A stretch of DNA of 64,000 nucleotides from Pristionchus mayeri (taxonomy: Eukaryota > Nematoda > Chromadorea > Rhabditida > Neodiplogasteridae). Under the pieces are notes generated by a model. The model did no database searches. It was given only the letters and a program-made list of their open reading frames with translations, and was not told the DNA's origin. Position 1 is the first letter of the stretch; the number at the start of each line of letters is the position of its first letter. The DNA lies in the NCBI GenBank assembly GCA_036245805.1, contig BTRK01000006.1, forward strand, positions 21,422,365 to 21,486,364, read 5' to 3'. The position numbers and the translations under genes are program-made. Below are positions 24,201-37,397 of the stretch, piece by piece.

Positions 24201-26978
24201 ACTCAGAGCACAGATCAAAGATCAACTGACCATATGAGTAGATTGGGCACGGCCAGCTTGAGCACACGCTCCACCATTCGAGAGATGTTCATGTTACTAT
24301 AACCAATCAATATTCATAAACCACACGATAACTGCGCCAGCACTACGCAAATCAATAATTTTCTGAAAGCACTCATTTGAACGCCTGCTCACCTGAAGGG
24401 CGCCATGCTGTTCTTCACGAGGGGCACCACCCACTGCTGGATGAGTGCGAGCATGAGGAAAGTGAGGAAGATCAGCTGCAAGATGTGCTTTTAGTGTTGC
24501 TGTTGTTTCTACAGATCGAATTGGTCTCGCATATTCCCATGGCGCTAGGGACGCAAAATCAAGTTGAATTGTCATCTCGTATCTTGCACCACATGGTACG
24601 TTGTCATAAATTATCGGTGCTGATCCATCTGCTTCTTCGCTACGCCATGCTGGCTAGAATAAGCTACCGTACCTCGGCGGTTCTCTTGATGAGGAATGAC
24701 TTTCTCCTTCGGGGCGATCGAGGGAAGGCCAACTCGTAGCAGAGAGTGGGAGCGAGGAGGAAGTAGTAGAGATTTGAGAGAGTGAGAGTGCCCGGGTAGA
24801 GAGAAAGCGCGTCAGAGGACGTCAACTGCGAGGGAATCGTATCGATTTATTCAGCCTCCAATCCCATTCCATCCCCTACGCACCTGTTCTCCCTCTGCGA
24901 TCTTCGACTCTCCGCCCTTCTTTCCGGCTGCAGCAGCAGCTTTGGCTGCACGCTCCGCGCATCTGAATAGCATTGCGATAATTCGACATAAAACTTTAAA
25001 ATCATTTACAACTTCACCACTTCTCATCACTCTGATATCCGAACAAATAGCCATACCTGCACCAGTAGTTGACGTGAACGTAGGATACGATCTTGAGGGA
25101 CTCGACCACGAAGATCATCAGGGCGCCCGAGGAGTACAACGGGTTGCCCTGCGAATGGATGTGGTAGAAAATACAATTCATTGCAGCCACTGCGTAATCG
25201 AATCCTTGCAAAAAATGCTTCCACCACCTATCGGAATCAAATATTATGAAGCATTTGAAAATGGTCCATCTGATACCTGGTGGACGAGTGTGACTGCGAC
25301 GGGAGTGATGAGATGGATGCAGATGATGAGAGGATAGAAGACTGCTGCGAACATCTCGGGCAGATATCCACGCTCTGCAACGGGAACAATCAATCACTCT
25401 GTGGGGCTACCACACTTCACAGTTTGGTAAACAGTCTAGAAATAGAAAGTACATCTCTCCAAGTGCAGTTCAACTGACGCAGTAGTTTCTCGGTGGTGAA
25501 TACTGTGAGGATGACGAGATTGGAGGCGAGAACGAGGGCGACATTCGGGCAGTTAGTGAAGGAGAAGTCGGCCCAGGCCCGCTCCACCCACTGAACTGCA
25601 AGGGAAGAATCCCTTACATGCATAGTCACAACATGATTCATTGTCGAAGATGTAACGACTCCCAAATTCTGAGAATCGCCGACTCCTCATTCAAAAGGGA
25701 ATATGAGCTGGTTGATTGGTAGAAAGATTGTAGTGTATAATTGCTTCCCTGTGTGTTTCACTTCTGCGGGTATTTTTTTTTCTTTTCACTAATAGGTAAC
25801 CGAGAAAAATTGGAGGAACTTCGCATACTACGTGACCACCCTTAATCGTATTGGATGTTTACTAAACGTTGCGAGCAGTGATGGGTGGAGAAAGAGTACG
25901 GCTAAAAATGCGTGATCCCAAAAAAAGCACAACCTCGTACAATGTTTATTTTTTTCGCACGGGCACTCGTGAATTTTGGTTCACCTTTTCTATTTACGAG
26001 CGCACGTACATTGTATTTTTTTTCAAAATCAATCAATCCTCGGATTGTTCGTGAATACAATATTGAAGGCTTCAACAATACATATTGCTATCAACTCACT
26101 AAACCACGGGTACTAATTCACCTTTTCTCAGTTTTTACACGAATTTTAAGTTACGAGTCCTTAAAATCAGTTTAATTAATTACTAATAAAAAATAAACAT
26201 ACGAGGCGACACGAGCACTCCGTACTTGATGAGGTTCTCGAGGGCGACTCGTCCATTCGACACCACCAGCAGAAGCATCGAGAGGTTGAAGAAACCTGAA
26301 GAGAGAGATAGGGAGATAGAGACCGATTCTCTTAATTTCCAATCCTCTCACGCTCTTGAGTTGCAATGTGACACATTCTGATCACTTCCGATGCTACCAT
26401 ACCAAGCTAAGATAGATACGGGGTTAAATGAAGGGGATCTCACCTCTGTAGTTCGTCCATCCCGAGCTGGAGGAGAAGAGCGAGTCCTGTGGCTTGTGCA
26501 CGCTTCGCGCCAGTGGACTGGAGCGAACAATCGTTGGCGCAATGGATATAATATTCCCATGCCAATTAGATGAAAAAAACTCGGAGGAAAACAAGGCAAA
26601 GTTTCGAAAATTTTGGAAAATTGGTGAGTGATGTAACACAACCAAGTAACTTTGAAATACAGATGAAAGATGAGCTTGCTACAAAACAGAAAGGAAAGAG
26701 CTCACTCATTTCTCAGGCTGATCTTCCTCTCGTTCTCTTTCGACACGCCATTCGACATCGACGGTGCCCCTGACACCAGTCTCGTTTCTTCTGATACTCA
26801 AGTGTAGCATGCTCTCACACCCAACAACTCCACAGGTTCAACTTTTTTTCTATTGAGGAAGGAATCCCTGACTAAATACCGTAACCTTATCGATCGGGTC
26901 CACCGTACCTCCATTTCCGATATGCTGGTGCTGCGGCTGTTGCTGCAGTCGGCGCCGCTGCACCGTCTCACTCGCCAT
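21251..26978 (-). CDS. Acyl-CoA:diacylglycerol O-acyltransferase 1 (DGAT1, MBOAT family)
   Basis: Makes triacylglycerol from diacylglycerol and acyl-CoA in the ER membrane. Start at 26978 ([14 protein letters not shown]). Then [47 protein letters not shown], a helix in [60 protein letters not shown], an Ala/Lys-rich loop ([19 protein letters not shown]), [58 protein letters not shown], then after a 1.7 kb intron [20 protein letters not shown] (the DGAT FYxDWWN-type motif), [18 protein letters not shown] with the putative catalytic His, and C-terminal [20 protein letters not shown] ending HDWYLIHYA. Complete by motif order. Some exon edges were not fixed. Confidence 0.92.
22485..22505. repeat. 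C21 homopolymer in DGAT1 intron
   Basis: Twenty-one consecutive C residues followed by TATATATA. Confidence 0.95.
22831..22905 (+). repeat. tRNA-like SINE core (copy 1)
   Basis: GGGGCGTGGCGCAGTCGG resembles a Pol III A box, and AGCTCGAATCCC (22882-22893) resembles a B box, with about 40 nt between them. It lacks a foldable acceptor stem, so it is a tRNA-derived SINE remnant and not a tRNA. It sits in the large DGAT1 intron. Confidence 0.6.
23694..23756 (+). repeat. tRNA-like SINE core (copy 2)
   Basis: A-box-like TGGCACAGTGGG (23698-23709) and B-box-like GGTTCGGATCCC (23732-23743), followed by GGATGCAAACC, which parallels the GAGGCAAACTC after copy 1. Same intron and same orientation as copy 1. 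Confidence 0.62.
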
Positions 26979-26989
26979 CGAGCCACTGC

Positions 26990-29900
26990 AGATTATCGAT
27001 TGATTATTGATTCGAAATTGACTGATAAAATACGGAACAGCACCACTGTGCAAATCAAATGAATCAGGACGGTCAGCGAAAACTGGCACTATCACTGGGA
27101 AAGAGTGCAGCCGGAATGCCCCTCCTTCCTCCGCAGAGTACGAATAGGCGAATGCGGTAATCGAGTAGGGAAGGAACGTAGTCTAGCTCAGAGAGATGCT
27201 CCCCCTCGTGATTGGGGGCGTCAAACTGTGAGAATGACCAAAGGCTGAGAGAGGGAAAGATCCCTCACGAGAAGCCTATTTATCTCCCCCTATCAGAGTG
27301 ATAGCAAGAGAGGAGAGAGAGAGAGGCACGAGGCAGAGTAGAGGGACAATAAACCCCCTCCTTGTCATGGAGACGCAACATTGCAGAGAGGCCAGGGTGG
27401 AGATGTGCATAGGACACCATTCGAAGCCATTCCTATTAGTCTTTCCTATAGTCTTTCCTATATACTGTTCAGAGTGTACGAGGGATTACAAAACAGAAAA
27501 CATTCCACACTGGGAAATGTGTGTCCAGTCTAGAGTCGTATTCACGTGCATTTCCAAATTTTTGGAGCATGCCAGAGTAAATGACAAAACAATGACAATG
27601 AAAATATCGATAATTTTTAAAATTAAGAAATATGATAGAAGGGCCGAAAAAGGAAATCGAATGCGAGCGGCTAGATGTTTCGATCCTTAAATATGGAGAG
27701 GAGTAAGTTCCTCATTCCGGACAGAACCTAGAGATGGTGCAGAGTACATGACATTCTGTTTGACTCGACACCGAGCCTTCTCCGATCCTCAGGGTCATAG
27801 TCCAAACGGAAGCGCGCTAGGGTAATATAATGTCGGGCCAAAGTACACGACGAGTCACACTTTACAAATACATAGCCTACTACAATAGTGTAGTGAAGAA
27901 GAGTGGTATCACATGCTACTCACATTTTGAAATACAGTTTAGGAAAAAAATTGTAGTCATAATTACGGCTACTGAAAAAAACTACACTGGTCGCACGTGC
28001 TGATCAGATATGATCAGAGTCTACCTTGATGATACGCCTACGATAGGCATATCCATTATGATGGAGCCTAGGTCACTTCCCTATCGCGAAAAATAAAAAA
28101 AAGGTGTTCACATCTAGGCACCATCTACAAGTAATGCGTCCGATGCAATGAGAATTCGGAAGTAATGAAACAAAACATGCGAAATAGATGATCACAGATC
28201 CGAGTACAAATTACACATCCCAGTTGTTTTGTGTTATTCCTTCTCATCCTGGCAAATAACCGAGAAACCTGATGAATCCGTGCAAACGTGTGAGTGTCAT
28301 TCATTTGCTTGTTTATGCGATGCCACGGAGCGAAGCAAGACAGAGGCCAAAGATAAGATAGAAAGCGGAGCCGAAAAGTAAACAAGCATTAGATAACAAC
28401 GACTATTATTTCCTGAGATTGGAAATTCTACCTTCGATTGAGCCATACTGGGAATCGGGATGAATTGTAGTCTAGCGAGGGAAATATCTTCACTTCGGCA
28501 CGGAACCATCATAATCATCCATGACTACCCCTAATTCGTGGGGCGTAATCAGTGTCCGATCAATCGGAGTGAGTGAGTGTTCTCTTCCTTTCGCACTCCG
28601 CCCTTTCCCCAACTGAACCTGAGCACTATGCTCTCTCACCCCGCTATAAAACAGCCGTATTTCGCACCAATCATCTCCCAGGAGCAAAATTCAAGGTCCG
28701 TTCCGCCGTATATCATTGTCTGTGACGAGGGATTTATATATCGAGCTATGTCCGGTCAACCTGAGCACCTCCTCAAGGTACATTTAAAGTTACCCAACAA
28801 GGACGAAACCCTGATCTCACCCTGATCCCGTCGCGTGTACGAGAGAGTATGCAAAAGTGAGAGAGCGCGATCATTTCCGGCTTTCCCTTGAGGCTATTAT
28901 TGATTTTTAGCATTTTTGTATATTCATTCTATACTAATTCAACCATCGGCTATTCGATGGAGGACAAAAAATAATGGGTCAATTTCGTCCTTGTTGGGTA
29001 ACTTTAAACCGAGATCGTAGAGCAGTAATTACTAAAAATTGTTAATTTGAGAAAAAAAAAAAAGAAGAATATATCTCGACATGGGGAGTGCATGTGCAGC
29101 CACATGATTGTTCTATCACATATCATCATCTGCAAAATTTTGCAGGAACATGCGAAAACATCGAGACGGAAGGAAAGGAAAACATAAAATATGCGAGAAC
29201 TTGAAAACAAGCGCACTCCAACCAAGAGTAGCTCTCTCGCACATGGCGCAACAGTTGGTGGTGACCTTCACGAGTATTAACGAAGAGGGAGTAGTGATCT
29301 AGATTGGCAAGGCGAGAGTTAACGGCGCGAATCCAACCAAAACAAGAGCAAAACACCCTGCTCTGATTTTTAGGCAATACGTGCACAATTCAGTTTAAGT
29401 AGGGTAGATCACTGAGGCATGCGTGCACGTGCAAATCTGCATAAACAAACATCTGGAGATACAGAGATCAAGGAATTGACCTACCCGCATAGGCTTCGAA
29501 CTGGTCAACAACCTGATATCTAGGGAGGATGCAGAGGAGATGAGGCAAAGTTACACATTACACACTCCCTCTCCCTCGTCCTTCCACTTATCGCATCGAT
29601 ACCAGTTACCTATCAGTGGCAGTTAACCTAAGTTTTTTAGAGCTACCAATACTTAACAAGGGAGTAAATACCTGAGCAAAGTGCGAAGAGTGGGAAGAAG
29701 CATGGTGGAACTACGGGGAACACACACCAGCCTACATAATCTCAATGGCGAAAACATGCCTTCCGAGATCATAATCTCTAGCTGTGCCAGTTAATACCTT
29801 ACAAGCCATGTTAGTCCATTCACCCCTCAACAAGATTAAACAGAGTAAGATAGGATGAAGACAACGCATTAGAATAGGACGTGCTGTGCAACGATAGTAT

Positions 29901-30070
29901 TCAAGGTGCAAGTGCAACCAAAGAAGAACGAAGTGGTGAGACAGTGTTCGATAGAACAATCTTTATTCCATATTACACTTTATCTGCAACACACAACGAA
30001 GAAAACATCGTTAGTGAACTCCTACTAAAAATAGCCGATCTAACAGGGGCACAAATGAAATAGAGAGGAA
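26990..30070. other. Intergenic between DGAT1 and ATP synthase d; no gene recognised
   Basis: About 3 kb with no conserved exon that I can support. GA-rich near 27300. Frames at 28125-28830 on both strands lack family motifs. It contains the short inverted-repeat element at 28781-29010. Confidence 0.4.
28781..29010. mobile_element. Short MITE-like element with 27-bp inverted ends
   Basis: The left end TTTAAAGTTACCCAACAAGG followed by ACGAAA is matched by the complementary TTTCGT and CCTTGTTGGGTAACTTTAAA at the right end, about 230 bp in all. There is no coding capacity. Only the ends pair. Confidence 0.55.
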
Positions 30071-30079
30071 GGGATTGCT

Positions 30080-31589
30080 CTAGTGGTCGTCGACCTTGTC
30101 TGCTCTTCTGAGGACCTTGTAATCGGAGAAGCGCTTCTCCAGCTCGTCGGTCTCGTTGAGGCCGATTTGGCAGGGATCGGGGACGCGGTTCTGCACGGAA
30201 TAGTAACATTAGAAATTGATAATTTCTACGTATTTTCACAGAACTAACTGTTGAATGAGTGATAAATTAGACCGACCTGGAAGCGGAGATCGTAGAAATG
30301 CTGGGGGAAGTACTCGGGGAAGTGCTGACGGTCGAAGTGCTCAACGGGAGGAGCAGACGACCACTTGGCCTCAACCTGCAACGAGAATCCATTAATAAAA
30401 AATAACTTTGATATACCAGGAAATGACTGGTATTTTTTCGAATGCAATTTTTCGAATCTGCCTAAGAACTGATATAAGATGGAATAAGAGGTCTACGTCT
30501 ACGTAAGAGGTAATATGTGTATAAGGCATCAATGCACTCCTTTTCAAATTTCGCAGTCAGGGAAGGGAGAAGCGTTTGATTCGGCACTTATTGAAAACCA
30601 TATTATGACAGTGAAATTATTCACAAAAAAAAGAAACAGAATAATTTTTTTTTTAATTTTATACATTTCATACGCTGATATAATCGGTACAAGAGAACCA
30701 GAAACGAAAGGAACAATAAACTACCACAAACCTTCTTGGCCTCCTCGATTCCATCGGCGACCTTCATCTCGTGCAGCTCTACTCGCTCCTTGTTGAAAGC
30801 GAGCCAGGCGTCGATCTCCTGTACAATTCATATGTCAGATATCCCAACCAAATCCTTTCAAACCATTATGCTCAGAAATTTTAAAATATAATACAATAAA
30901 AAGGGAAATAACAAAGCATAGACCGTCCTAAACCCAAGTGTATAGGAAGATCATTTAGATCATAAGAACAATTTGAGGAAAACATTACTAGTATAATCTC
31001 AAATTAAAAGGCAGCAAAATGGACACTCTACACAGCAGTTCGATGCTGACTTACGTAATTTCAGTAATTTTTCAGTGCAGGCTAGAACTATTAGAAACGT
31101 TGAATATTGGAGGACCACAGCGAGTTAAATAGCTGAGTATTCTAACCTTGTTGTGCTCGGCGGGGATCTCTCCGTAGGGGATCTTCACTGCCTCGTACTG
31201 CTTCTGCAGCGAGTCGATAAGAGCGGCGTGCGTGGGCATGGCCTTCTTCAGGGCCGCGAAGTCGAACTGCAAATGCGAATAAACTGTGCAAATATTCAGA
31301 TAAAGCTTTTCTCGCCTTATCGATGTATGTGCATAGAATCAGTTATACGTGGAAAAAGTAGTTACCTTCGGGAGGTCAGCGGGGAGCTGAGCGACGGCGG
31401 CGGAGAAGGCAGAGTTCTGTCCCTTCAGACGGAAGAGCTCGGCCGAGTGCTAAAAATAAATTAACTTATTTGAGCGATACATCAAGATATAATTTATATA
31501 GATTGGCATACTATGCTCACCTCGGGGACGAGTCTCTCGCCAAGCTTGGCCCAGTTAACAGAGGAGGTGGCGACACGCTTCGCGGCCAT
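30080..31589 (-). CDS. atp-5: Mitochondrial ATP synthase subunit d
   Basis: Peripheral-stalk subunit of F1Fo ATP synthase on the matrix side. Six exons (31589-31521, 31449-31366, 31266-31147, 30818-30732, 30375-30277, 30190-30080) give 189 residues in one unbroken phase. N terminus MAAKRVATSSVNWAKLGERL, then ELFRLKGQNSAFSAAVAQLP, FDFAALKKAMPTHAALIDSL, VKIPYGEIPAEHNKEIDAWL, PPVEHFDRQHFPEYFP, ending NRVPDPCQIGLNETDELEKR and KVDDH. Length and the N-terminal VNWAKLxERxP pattern fit the animal subunit d family. GGGCGGAGCTT lies 310 bp upstream (31900). Confidence 0.93.
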
Positions 31590-31599
31590 GGTGTTTACT

Positions 31600-32280
31600 A
31601 CCTGCAATGACAGTACATTCAAGATGACATAACTAAATCATAAACAAGCGGCCTACGAAATTGCGAAGAAGAAATAATGATAAATGCGAGCAAATGGTGC
31701 TGAAATGTGAAAAAAAAATACAAAAATCAGCATGGCTGCTTTTGCACCATTCTTTTCACTGGCTTACGGACAGATCAAGGATCCAAACAGGTATTCAGCA
31801 TATAGCTCTTGAATTTCCGAAGGGAAAGAGCCAAAATAATAATTTAAAAATTAACATCAATCGATAATAAAACGGGATAAAAGTTCGAGATTCAGAAATG
31901 GGCGGAGCTTCATAAAGCACGATTCCCAGTAAATGGCGCAAGTGTTTCCCAATATCTTTCTATTTTATTTCTCAAAAGAAATTATGAATACAATAATATA
32001 CACCAATTTTTATGTGATGGTTTCACTTTTGTTGTATAATATAAACGACCACAATGGAATTACATTTTTTGAATCACTTGTTATCATCAACAACACTTCG
32101 TTTAGCGAAATAGGAAAAACCGCGAATTTGAAACGTACCGTAACCACTTTCAACATTCTCGACTGATATTTAGCAACTTTCGTAATAATGTATTAAATAT
32201 TTTTGAGTGATGTAGTGTAAACAAGGCTGATAGACAATATTCTTTATCATAGGCGTATATTCCTCAGGATCTGATCGTTC
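31600..32280. promoter_or_regulatory. Upstream region of ATP synthase d with GGGCGGAGCTT
   Basis: AT-rich spacer between the ATP synthase d start and the 3' end of SDR paralog 1. The only recognisable word is GGGCGGAGCTT at 31900-31910, matching the core of the histone promoter element. Any role for it here is inferred. Confidence 0.3.
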
Positions 32281-32284
32281 TATT

Positions 32285-34092
32285 CTATTCGTGGGCGCTT
32301 CTGATCTTCCTCAGACGTTGAGCACCGACGAAGTTGATGATTCTGTAGATAAATGTTATTATTCTCCGAGTAAATCGATAATCACTTTGCGAATATTCCG
32401 GGGAAGTTGGCGAAGAAATAGATGCTCGCAATCACACTCGGCGTGCTAGCAATGACGCATTCGTGGATCTGAAGGGGGGTTATCAGCCCAAAATCTGATT
32501 CAACATTTGAAATCCATTGCTTCGTATTCCCATACTTATTTGATTCCAGTGATCATCCCATGAACTTCTTCGTTGAATATTTGGTCAACACTCCGGTGAC
32601 CTACTCTGTGAACGGCTGCTAGTGAAATCAGTTCAGCCGCTCTATCGGGAGTCATCTGGGCAGCTCGAGGGGCCGAGATTATCTCTCCGTGCTCCTGAAG
32701 GAAAAACACATTCTCAAAATTCCACCCAATATTGTTAGTCAGAGAGCTCAGGCAATGAGCAATAATCTATCGCTCACGATTATCATTTTGAGAGAGACTA
32801 AATCTCACTGAATGTTAGTTCAATCTCATTATCGATCTACCGTATTCCCCTCTCACCGTGCCGGGAGTGGATGTGAAGGCGGATTTGAGCATGTTCGGAG
32901 CGTAGACGTGCGAGGGGCAGATTATCGACACCTTCACTCCTTTCTCGCCCATTTCCACCGCCAGAAGACGGAAGTATTGCTGCAAGAGAAAAGAGGTCTC
33001 AGCACAATCTCACGGATTACGGTATACCATGAGAGCTGCTTTGGCTGCTGCGTAGGAAGGCGAGAGAATGGCCGGCAGCAGGCCAGCCACACTGGAGATG
33101 ACTACGAACTGGAAGGTGGGAGAAATTAATCGATAAAGTGACTACGATGAGCAACCTGTAGATCGTCATGTTTATCGCCGGTGGGATGAAGACCGCGGAT
33201 CCTGAATCGTGATTATCGATCGGTTTGGAGGGAGAATACGGTACTTTAGAAGGGTGCGGGCGACTTGAGTGGGACCGATTGCATTGATCTGGAAGCAGTC
33301 GACGTCGACTGAGGGCTCGATTTCAGTCCACTCTGCACGTTGAGAACGACCAGCGTTGAGGATGACGATGTCCACCTGGAGGAGATTGTGGTGATCGCCG
33401 TGAATGGATACCATCAAATTAGGTCACAGTCCACACTGAAGTTCTTTTTAAAAATTTGAAAGCAACGAACTTTCCGATCGAACATCTGGTCGGCGGCTCT
33501 CGTCTTCTCTTCCATCTTGGCGTAATCGATCATATCGAAGGGGAGGATCTTGACCTGGCAAGCCCCGTTCACAGCTGCAATGAATCAAATTATACAAAAT
33601 TGTGCGAATTCCAGTCTACTTTCTCGTGTTGTTTTCCATAGCCAAACCAAGTGTACCTCTGCACTTCTCAGCCACTGCTTCGAGAAGTTCCGTGCGACGA
33701 GCGGAGAGGATGAGGAGGGGAGAGAATCGGGCCAGTCTGAAATGAATGAGATATTCTACATCCATGGATCCAAGAGAAGGATGAGAAGAATCACTGTGGC
33801 AATGATCATAGACATAAGAAGCTAGAATGAGTCGCACCTCAACGCGACGTCTTCTCCGATGCCCGATGAGGCCCCCACGATCCAGACCACTTTCCCACGG
33901 TAGTGAGAGGCTGTAATATCAATAGAAAATGGATTATCTCTCCTTGGCTTCATTTCCCCGGGGAGTGAATACTCATTGCAGCGTACCTTCGGTCTTCCTC
34001 GAAACTCTGCTCCAGAACCATAAGTTGAGAGTAGAGTCGGAGATCTTGAGGAAGATCCCCAAGAAGATCAATAATATCACGATGAAGATCAT
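32285..34092 (-). CDS. Membrane-anchored short-chain dehydrogenase/reductase, DHRS7-like, paralog 1
   Basis: Start at 34092: an N-terminal helix (MIFIVILLIFLGIFLKI), then WFWSRVSRKTE. The Rossmann fold follows: GKVVWIVGASSGIG (cofactor glycine motif), LARFSPLLILSARRTELLEAVAEKCR (the Arg after the second strand suggests NADP), VDIVILNAGRSQRAEW (NAG motif), VVVSSVAGLLPAIL (catalytic Ser region), SYAAAKAAL (YxxxK), YFRLLAVEMGEKGVKVSIICP, and a C-terminal hydrophobic segment TPSVIASIYFFANFPGIFAK, ending IINFVGAQRLRKIRSAHE. Likely on the ER membrane; the substrate is unknown. Paralog at 58432-60497 on the same strand. Confidence 0.88.
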
Positions 34093-34312
34093 GATTTACG
34101 AGTTATCGATCGATGGATGTGGGGATGGCAGTGGGAGACTACTCTTATCAGACTCCGAAAGTGATAAGATGTCGTGTTGTGTAGAGAGTAGAGTGTCCAC
34201 TGGGGGTCAGGACTGGGGATCACTTCCACTTTACACTGGAGAGGGAAAGGCAGGCATCTGTTGACTTCACGAGTTCCCCCCTACAGAAGAGAGTAAAGAG
34301 CGCAAGTTAATA

Positions 34313-35012
34313 CAGTCCTGTTGGTTTCCCATGTGAACACGTTGCGCTCCGAGTAACCCCCAGTAACCCCCACTGACCCCACGGGTCTAGCACGTTCATC
34401 TTTGAGAGAATTGTGCTTAAATTAGTCTCGTTGTGTTCAGCATGCAATTCTGCATCGAATCATATACAATTTGTACTAGTAAAAGTATGAATATTTCGGT
34501 AAATTAATTTTCAAGTTGTCGAAAAGAAAAAAAATCACTTCCCAGTGTTATCAGGGTATTAATTCTATTTTCCAGTTTTCTTTCAAATTTTTCCGGTTTT
34601 CAGACTTTTGATACGATTCACTATTTCCCATTATTTGTATGGTTTATACTACTCCACAAAGTCAATAGTATTTATAACGTAAACAAAACTAAGAAAGGGG
34701 AACCGTAAAACTTATCAAAAGTATGAAAACCGGAAAAATTTGAAAGAGAACTGGAAAATAGAATTAATACCCTGATAACACCGGGAAGTGATTTTTTTCT
34801 TTTCGACAACTTCAAAATTAATTTACCGAAATATTTAATCTTTTAATAGTACAAATTGTATATGATTCGATGCAGAATTGCATGCTGAACACAACGAAAC
34901 TAATTTAAGCACAATTCTCTCAAAGATGAACGTGCTAGACCCGTGGGGTCAGTGGGGGTTACTGGGGGTTACTCGGAGCGCAACGTGTTCACATGGGAAA
35001 CCAACTGGACTG
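34313..35012. mobile_element. 0.7 kb Tc1/mariner-type MITE with ~300-bp inverted arms
   Basis: The ends are CAGTCC...GGACTG flanked on both sides by TA (34311-34312 and 35013-35014), the target pattern of Tc1/mariner transposons. Arms of about 300 bp are near-complementary: GTTTCCCATGTGAACACG, AACCCCCAGTAACCCCCACT and TCTAGCACGTTCATCTTTGA all recur inverted. The centre is about 95 bp near 34660. No transposase frame, so non-autonomous. Confidence 0.9.
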
Positions 35013-35019
35013 TAGTTGA

Positions 35020-37390
35020 GTGAAACCGAAAGCCAATCTCCGGCAAGCGAAGCTCACTACGCAAGGAAGCCTTCTTCATGTGATGTTGTCTGAGCACACA
35101 ACGATCAAAGACCAATCAGCCTTGTATCCTTCCCTTATTCGATACTGAATGAATTGCTCTACAATCACTACCATCAAGAGCAAAATGGAGAAAGGATAAG
35201 GAGGAATTTCAGAAACTTGTGGTACTGTGGAATGCAGAGTCTGGATGTTTCCTTTAACAATTGTCTCCATCTTCTTTATCCATTGTGGGGAATGGAGATG
35301 CGTGCTGTGCAGCATCACTCGAATTGCCTCCTTTCGCTTTCCCTTATCGCATCTAATCCGTCGAATCATGGTTCGATTGTGATGGTGTGGCTAACAGCGA
35401 GACGCTTGACATGGTTTGGTAAGGCAATGGCACAAGAATACGCAACAATCAGTGCTGACCGGGCACTTTTTCGAGATTTCGGACACTAAGCCGAGCCTGT
35501 CGCCAGATTACGAAGTGACGGGGTTATTTAACCCTCATAGTTCACCGATAAGCAAGTTGATCGTTCGGGACCTCGTCCTCTTCCTTTCTAGCTACTTCGT
35601 TATGCCCATTCCCCCCGCTCCTTCCTCCTCGCATTCGCTATTCTCTCACTCTAATCGCAGCCCTGAACTGCTTCGATAATGAATGAACGAGAAATTTCCC
35701 AGTAAATGCGAGACATTATTCCTTTTCGAGGAGTGGATGGAGAACCAATCCTTGCTCTGTAAAGATATTCATAGATAGGTGCAACTACATGTTCGATGAT
35801 CTTTCTCTCGAAGTTGCAACGTGTTGTATGTGTATTGCAAGTGTGCTGAACATCCTTTAACTCCTACAGAATTATCGTTGAAGCTGAAATGCCGACATCG
35901 AGATCTCCCGCGGAGATGAATGGGTAAGAGAGAGAATCGATCAGATGAGATCTCTCGGGGAGGATTGACAGAGGGTGTCTAGGAAGATTCGTGTTCATTC
36001 AATTTCATTTGCACGCTCGGACGCCTGAAATCAGTACTATCTGTGCATCAACAATAGATCCAACGCTCGATATCTTTTCTGGGAAGTCAGATTTACGCTA
36101 TGATTATCCTTCGAGATACGGTACTTTTCTGCCAATGATAGAACAATGTTAGGAATGACTTCGGAAGATCACTTATGCCGACCCAACTATTCTAGAGAGT
36201 TGACAGTACGTCACTTCGCAAAATTAGGGGCCTTCCTCCATTCTCGATTTGTATTTCATTAAACGTGTTCTCCCCCAGGCCATTTCCTCTCCTACTCTCC
36301 ACATACTACACCCATCCCCCCCCCCCCCCCCCCCCCCGAGGGAAGAAACGTTGTCCACTCTCAATCAGGGACCTTCTCTTCTCCTCTCCCTTCGTGTTCT
36401 CTTCCCATTCCTTCTCTCCTCTCCTTCCTTCCTTCTCCTTCTCCTCGTCAATCAACGTCTTCGCAACATTCTGCATGTCCCTTCTTCAGAGACGCCGGAA
36501 ATTGTGTTTCTAGTAACTCTGAGAAGTTCGCCCCCGCACATCTCGTCCTCTCCTTCATCTTCACAAGTTCGAGATAATTGAAACCAAGGCCAAATATCGC
36601 TCACCCTTTAGGTATTACCGAAGCGTTCAGGTTTGCCTTATCCCCCGATCTCTCCAAACGTTTTTGTCTCGTCATCCTCCTTCAATCTACTCTTCCTCTA
36701 CTCAACTTCTCTGCGCTGTCAGTGGCCCTTCCAACGCCCCCTCCCCCCAAAACCGTTCTCTGATCTTTTCTCTCATTCGCAATCCTCTTTTGAAAAATTT
36801 TAATAAAGCCCTCTACCAATGGGGTGAACTAATAAAATCCCCCATCCTCCAGACTGCACATTGAATAGGAGTAGCTCCTCCCCCTCCTTCCATGCAGCCT
36901 CGAGCTTCTTTCTAGTAACGCGAGTTCTCTTCTATCAAATGCCCATCTCTCGTCTTGCAAGTTCCCTCCCTTTTCTATCACTAGCTCCTCCCTTTAGTTA
37001 ATTGTAGCTGTGAGAGAGTGATTCGGAGAGGGGAGACGTCGATGGTTGAGAGCACTGAACAAAGAGAGAGGGACGCCATTGGTTGAGTGGAGGTTTTGAA
37101 CGTCCGTCTATTCAGAAAACCCTTTTGTTTGCATTTCGAGAGCCGAGGGAATAGGAGAGGATTGAAACATCTCTGACCACGTCCCTCTCCCCCCCCCCCC
37201 TCTCCCTCCTTCTCCTAGATTAGGTTCCCTCGTCCGAGAAATCTCCTCCTCCCCTCAGTTCTGACCCCGCCTTCTAAGAAACATTCTCTCCCCTCAAACC
37301 GTTCTCTCATTTTCGCGAATATTCGTCTTCCTCTCCATTCCCCTCTCACCGTCCTTCAATTCAGCCCCTTCTGCTCCTTCTTCCTCTCCC
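35020..37390. other. Intergenic, pyrimidine-rich; C22 run
   Basis: No exon recognised. The plus strand is rich in CTTCC/CTCC from about 36250 to 37390, including a 22-base C run (36316-36337) and a C10 run near 37191. Long frames here reflect composition. The last 200 bp are presumably the promoter of the secreted-protein gene starting at 37398. Confidence 0.4.
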
Positions 37391-37397
37391 ATTCCTC

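Noticed and set aside
36249..36581. Proline-rich open frame at 36.25-36.58 kb
   Set aside because: It runs through a 22-base C homopolymer and pyrimidine-rich DNA; composition alone explains it.
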